Source: Erpobdella octoculata (taxonomy: Eukaryota; Annelida; Clitellata; Hirudinida; Erpobdellidae). Taken from it: a stretch of DNA of 64,000 nucleotides. Shown here piece after piece: positions 63,358-64,000 of the stretch; the stretch's first letter is position 1; every line of letters starts with the position of its first letter. The stretch lies in assembly GCA_963978895.1 (NCBI GenBank), contig OZ022247.1, forward strand, positions 10,031,456 to 10,095,455, given 5' to 3'. The notes beneath the pieces were generated by a model. It was not told the origin of the DNA and did not search any database. It saw only the letters and a program-made list of their open reading frames with translations. The translations under genes and the position numbers were made by a program.

Positions 63358-64000
63358 GTAAGGAAAAAAGTAAGGTGTTTGTGTGTGGGTATTTATGTGT
63401 GTGCGTGTGTTTGTGTGTGTGTGTGTGGAATAGACGGGTTTCGGTTTTATTATTGAAGGGGAGAAGTAAGGGTATGTTGGTACAGAATGAAGTTGTACTA
63501 AAAGAAAAAAAATCAAAAGTTTTTTCACATGTCCTGTCTGATTTGTCTTGGTTTGTGACATACAATACGCTTGGAGCAATTTTTTCTTAAAAAATTTAAA
63601 CTGTTTTATGTTAAAGGACATTAGCCACCATCGCTCTTTCCAATTTGCCCCAAGCGTGTGCGAATGGTGAAGTTCAATTCTGTGTTGTGTGTTTATAACT
63701 CTCTGCATCTAAACGGGAATAAACTGAATGTGTTATTGCGTAGGCGTAAAATATGCACGTGAATGTGTGTTTGTGAAGATTTTCTGGTATTTTGCACTGC
63801 CTAGAAATGAGTATGTGTGCATAAAATGACATTTATTATTTATCTTGAACCGACTTGACTTTGAACGACCAAGAAAAGAAATTGAGTTTGATGTTCACTT
63901 CGTACTAAAGAAATTTTTTTCAGTTGCTTTTATTTTTTCAAAATAGAAAGAAATATTGTGCTAAGATATTATTTGAAATGAACCTCGTTGCTCTGACATT
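63358..64000. other. Receptor intron, running off the window
   Basis: Begins GTAAGG. It contains a (GT)n run at about 63380-63426 and no further recognisable receptor exon. The ORFs here are repeat-driven. Confidence 0.6.

Overview
The window is AT-rich animal nuclear DNA. It has spliced genes with GT-AG introns, many (TA)n microsatellites, and dense decayed transposable elements. Introns, an NDE1/NDEL1-type dynein adaptor, FANCL, HFM1, IQCE, ALG1, a GPR139-like peptide GPCR and Penelope-like elements all point to a metazoan. The general look fits an invertebrate such as a lophotrochozoan or cnidarian, but the sequence alone does not fix the phylum. All exon models were built by hand from splice signals, phase agreement and remembered family similarity; no search was run.

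Region 1, 1-32 kb, is gene-rich. The 3' part of an NDE1/NDEL1 gene (+) is followed by FANCL (-), whose 12 phase-consistent exons run from 10129 down to about 5740. A transposon block follows at 10.4-14.7 kb, including a hAT element nested in a gag relic. HFM1 (+, two exons) and IQCE (-, one exon) converge tail to tail. ALG1 (+, 12 exons, 450 aa) lies head to head with IQCE. FANCL (Fanconi ubiquitin ligase) and HFM1 (meiotic crossover helicase) both act on DNA; ALG1 (N-glycan assembly), IQCE (cilium/Hedgehog) and NDE1 (dynein, centrosome) are unrelated housekeeping or cell-biology genes.

Region 2, 32-60 kb, is almost entirely mobile DNA. It holds a decayed CR1/jockey-type LINE, a 5'-truncated L2-like LINE with an intact 614-codon ORF, two Penelope-like elements with GIY-YIG domains, the 3' end of an LTR retrotransposon with an unrecognised acidic ORF, several small hAT-type elements with recognisable 8-bp duplications, and a dispersed repeat built around a GAGCGGGAAAGC-type minisatellite. 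Most retroelements abut (TA)n tracts. One tRNA-Ser(UGA) gene lies at 46.9 kb.

Region 3, 60-64 kb, carries the first exons of a rhodopsin-class GPCR. An upstream exon disagrees with the receptor exon by one base of phase, and CRE and octamer motifs lie just upstream. The gene runs off the right edge.
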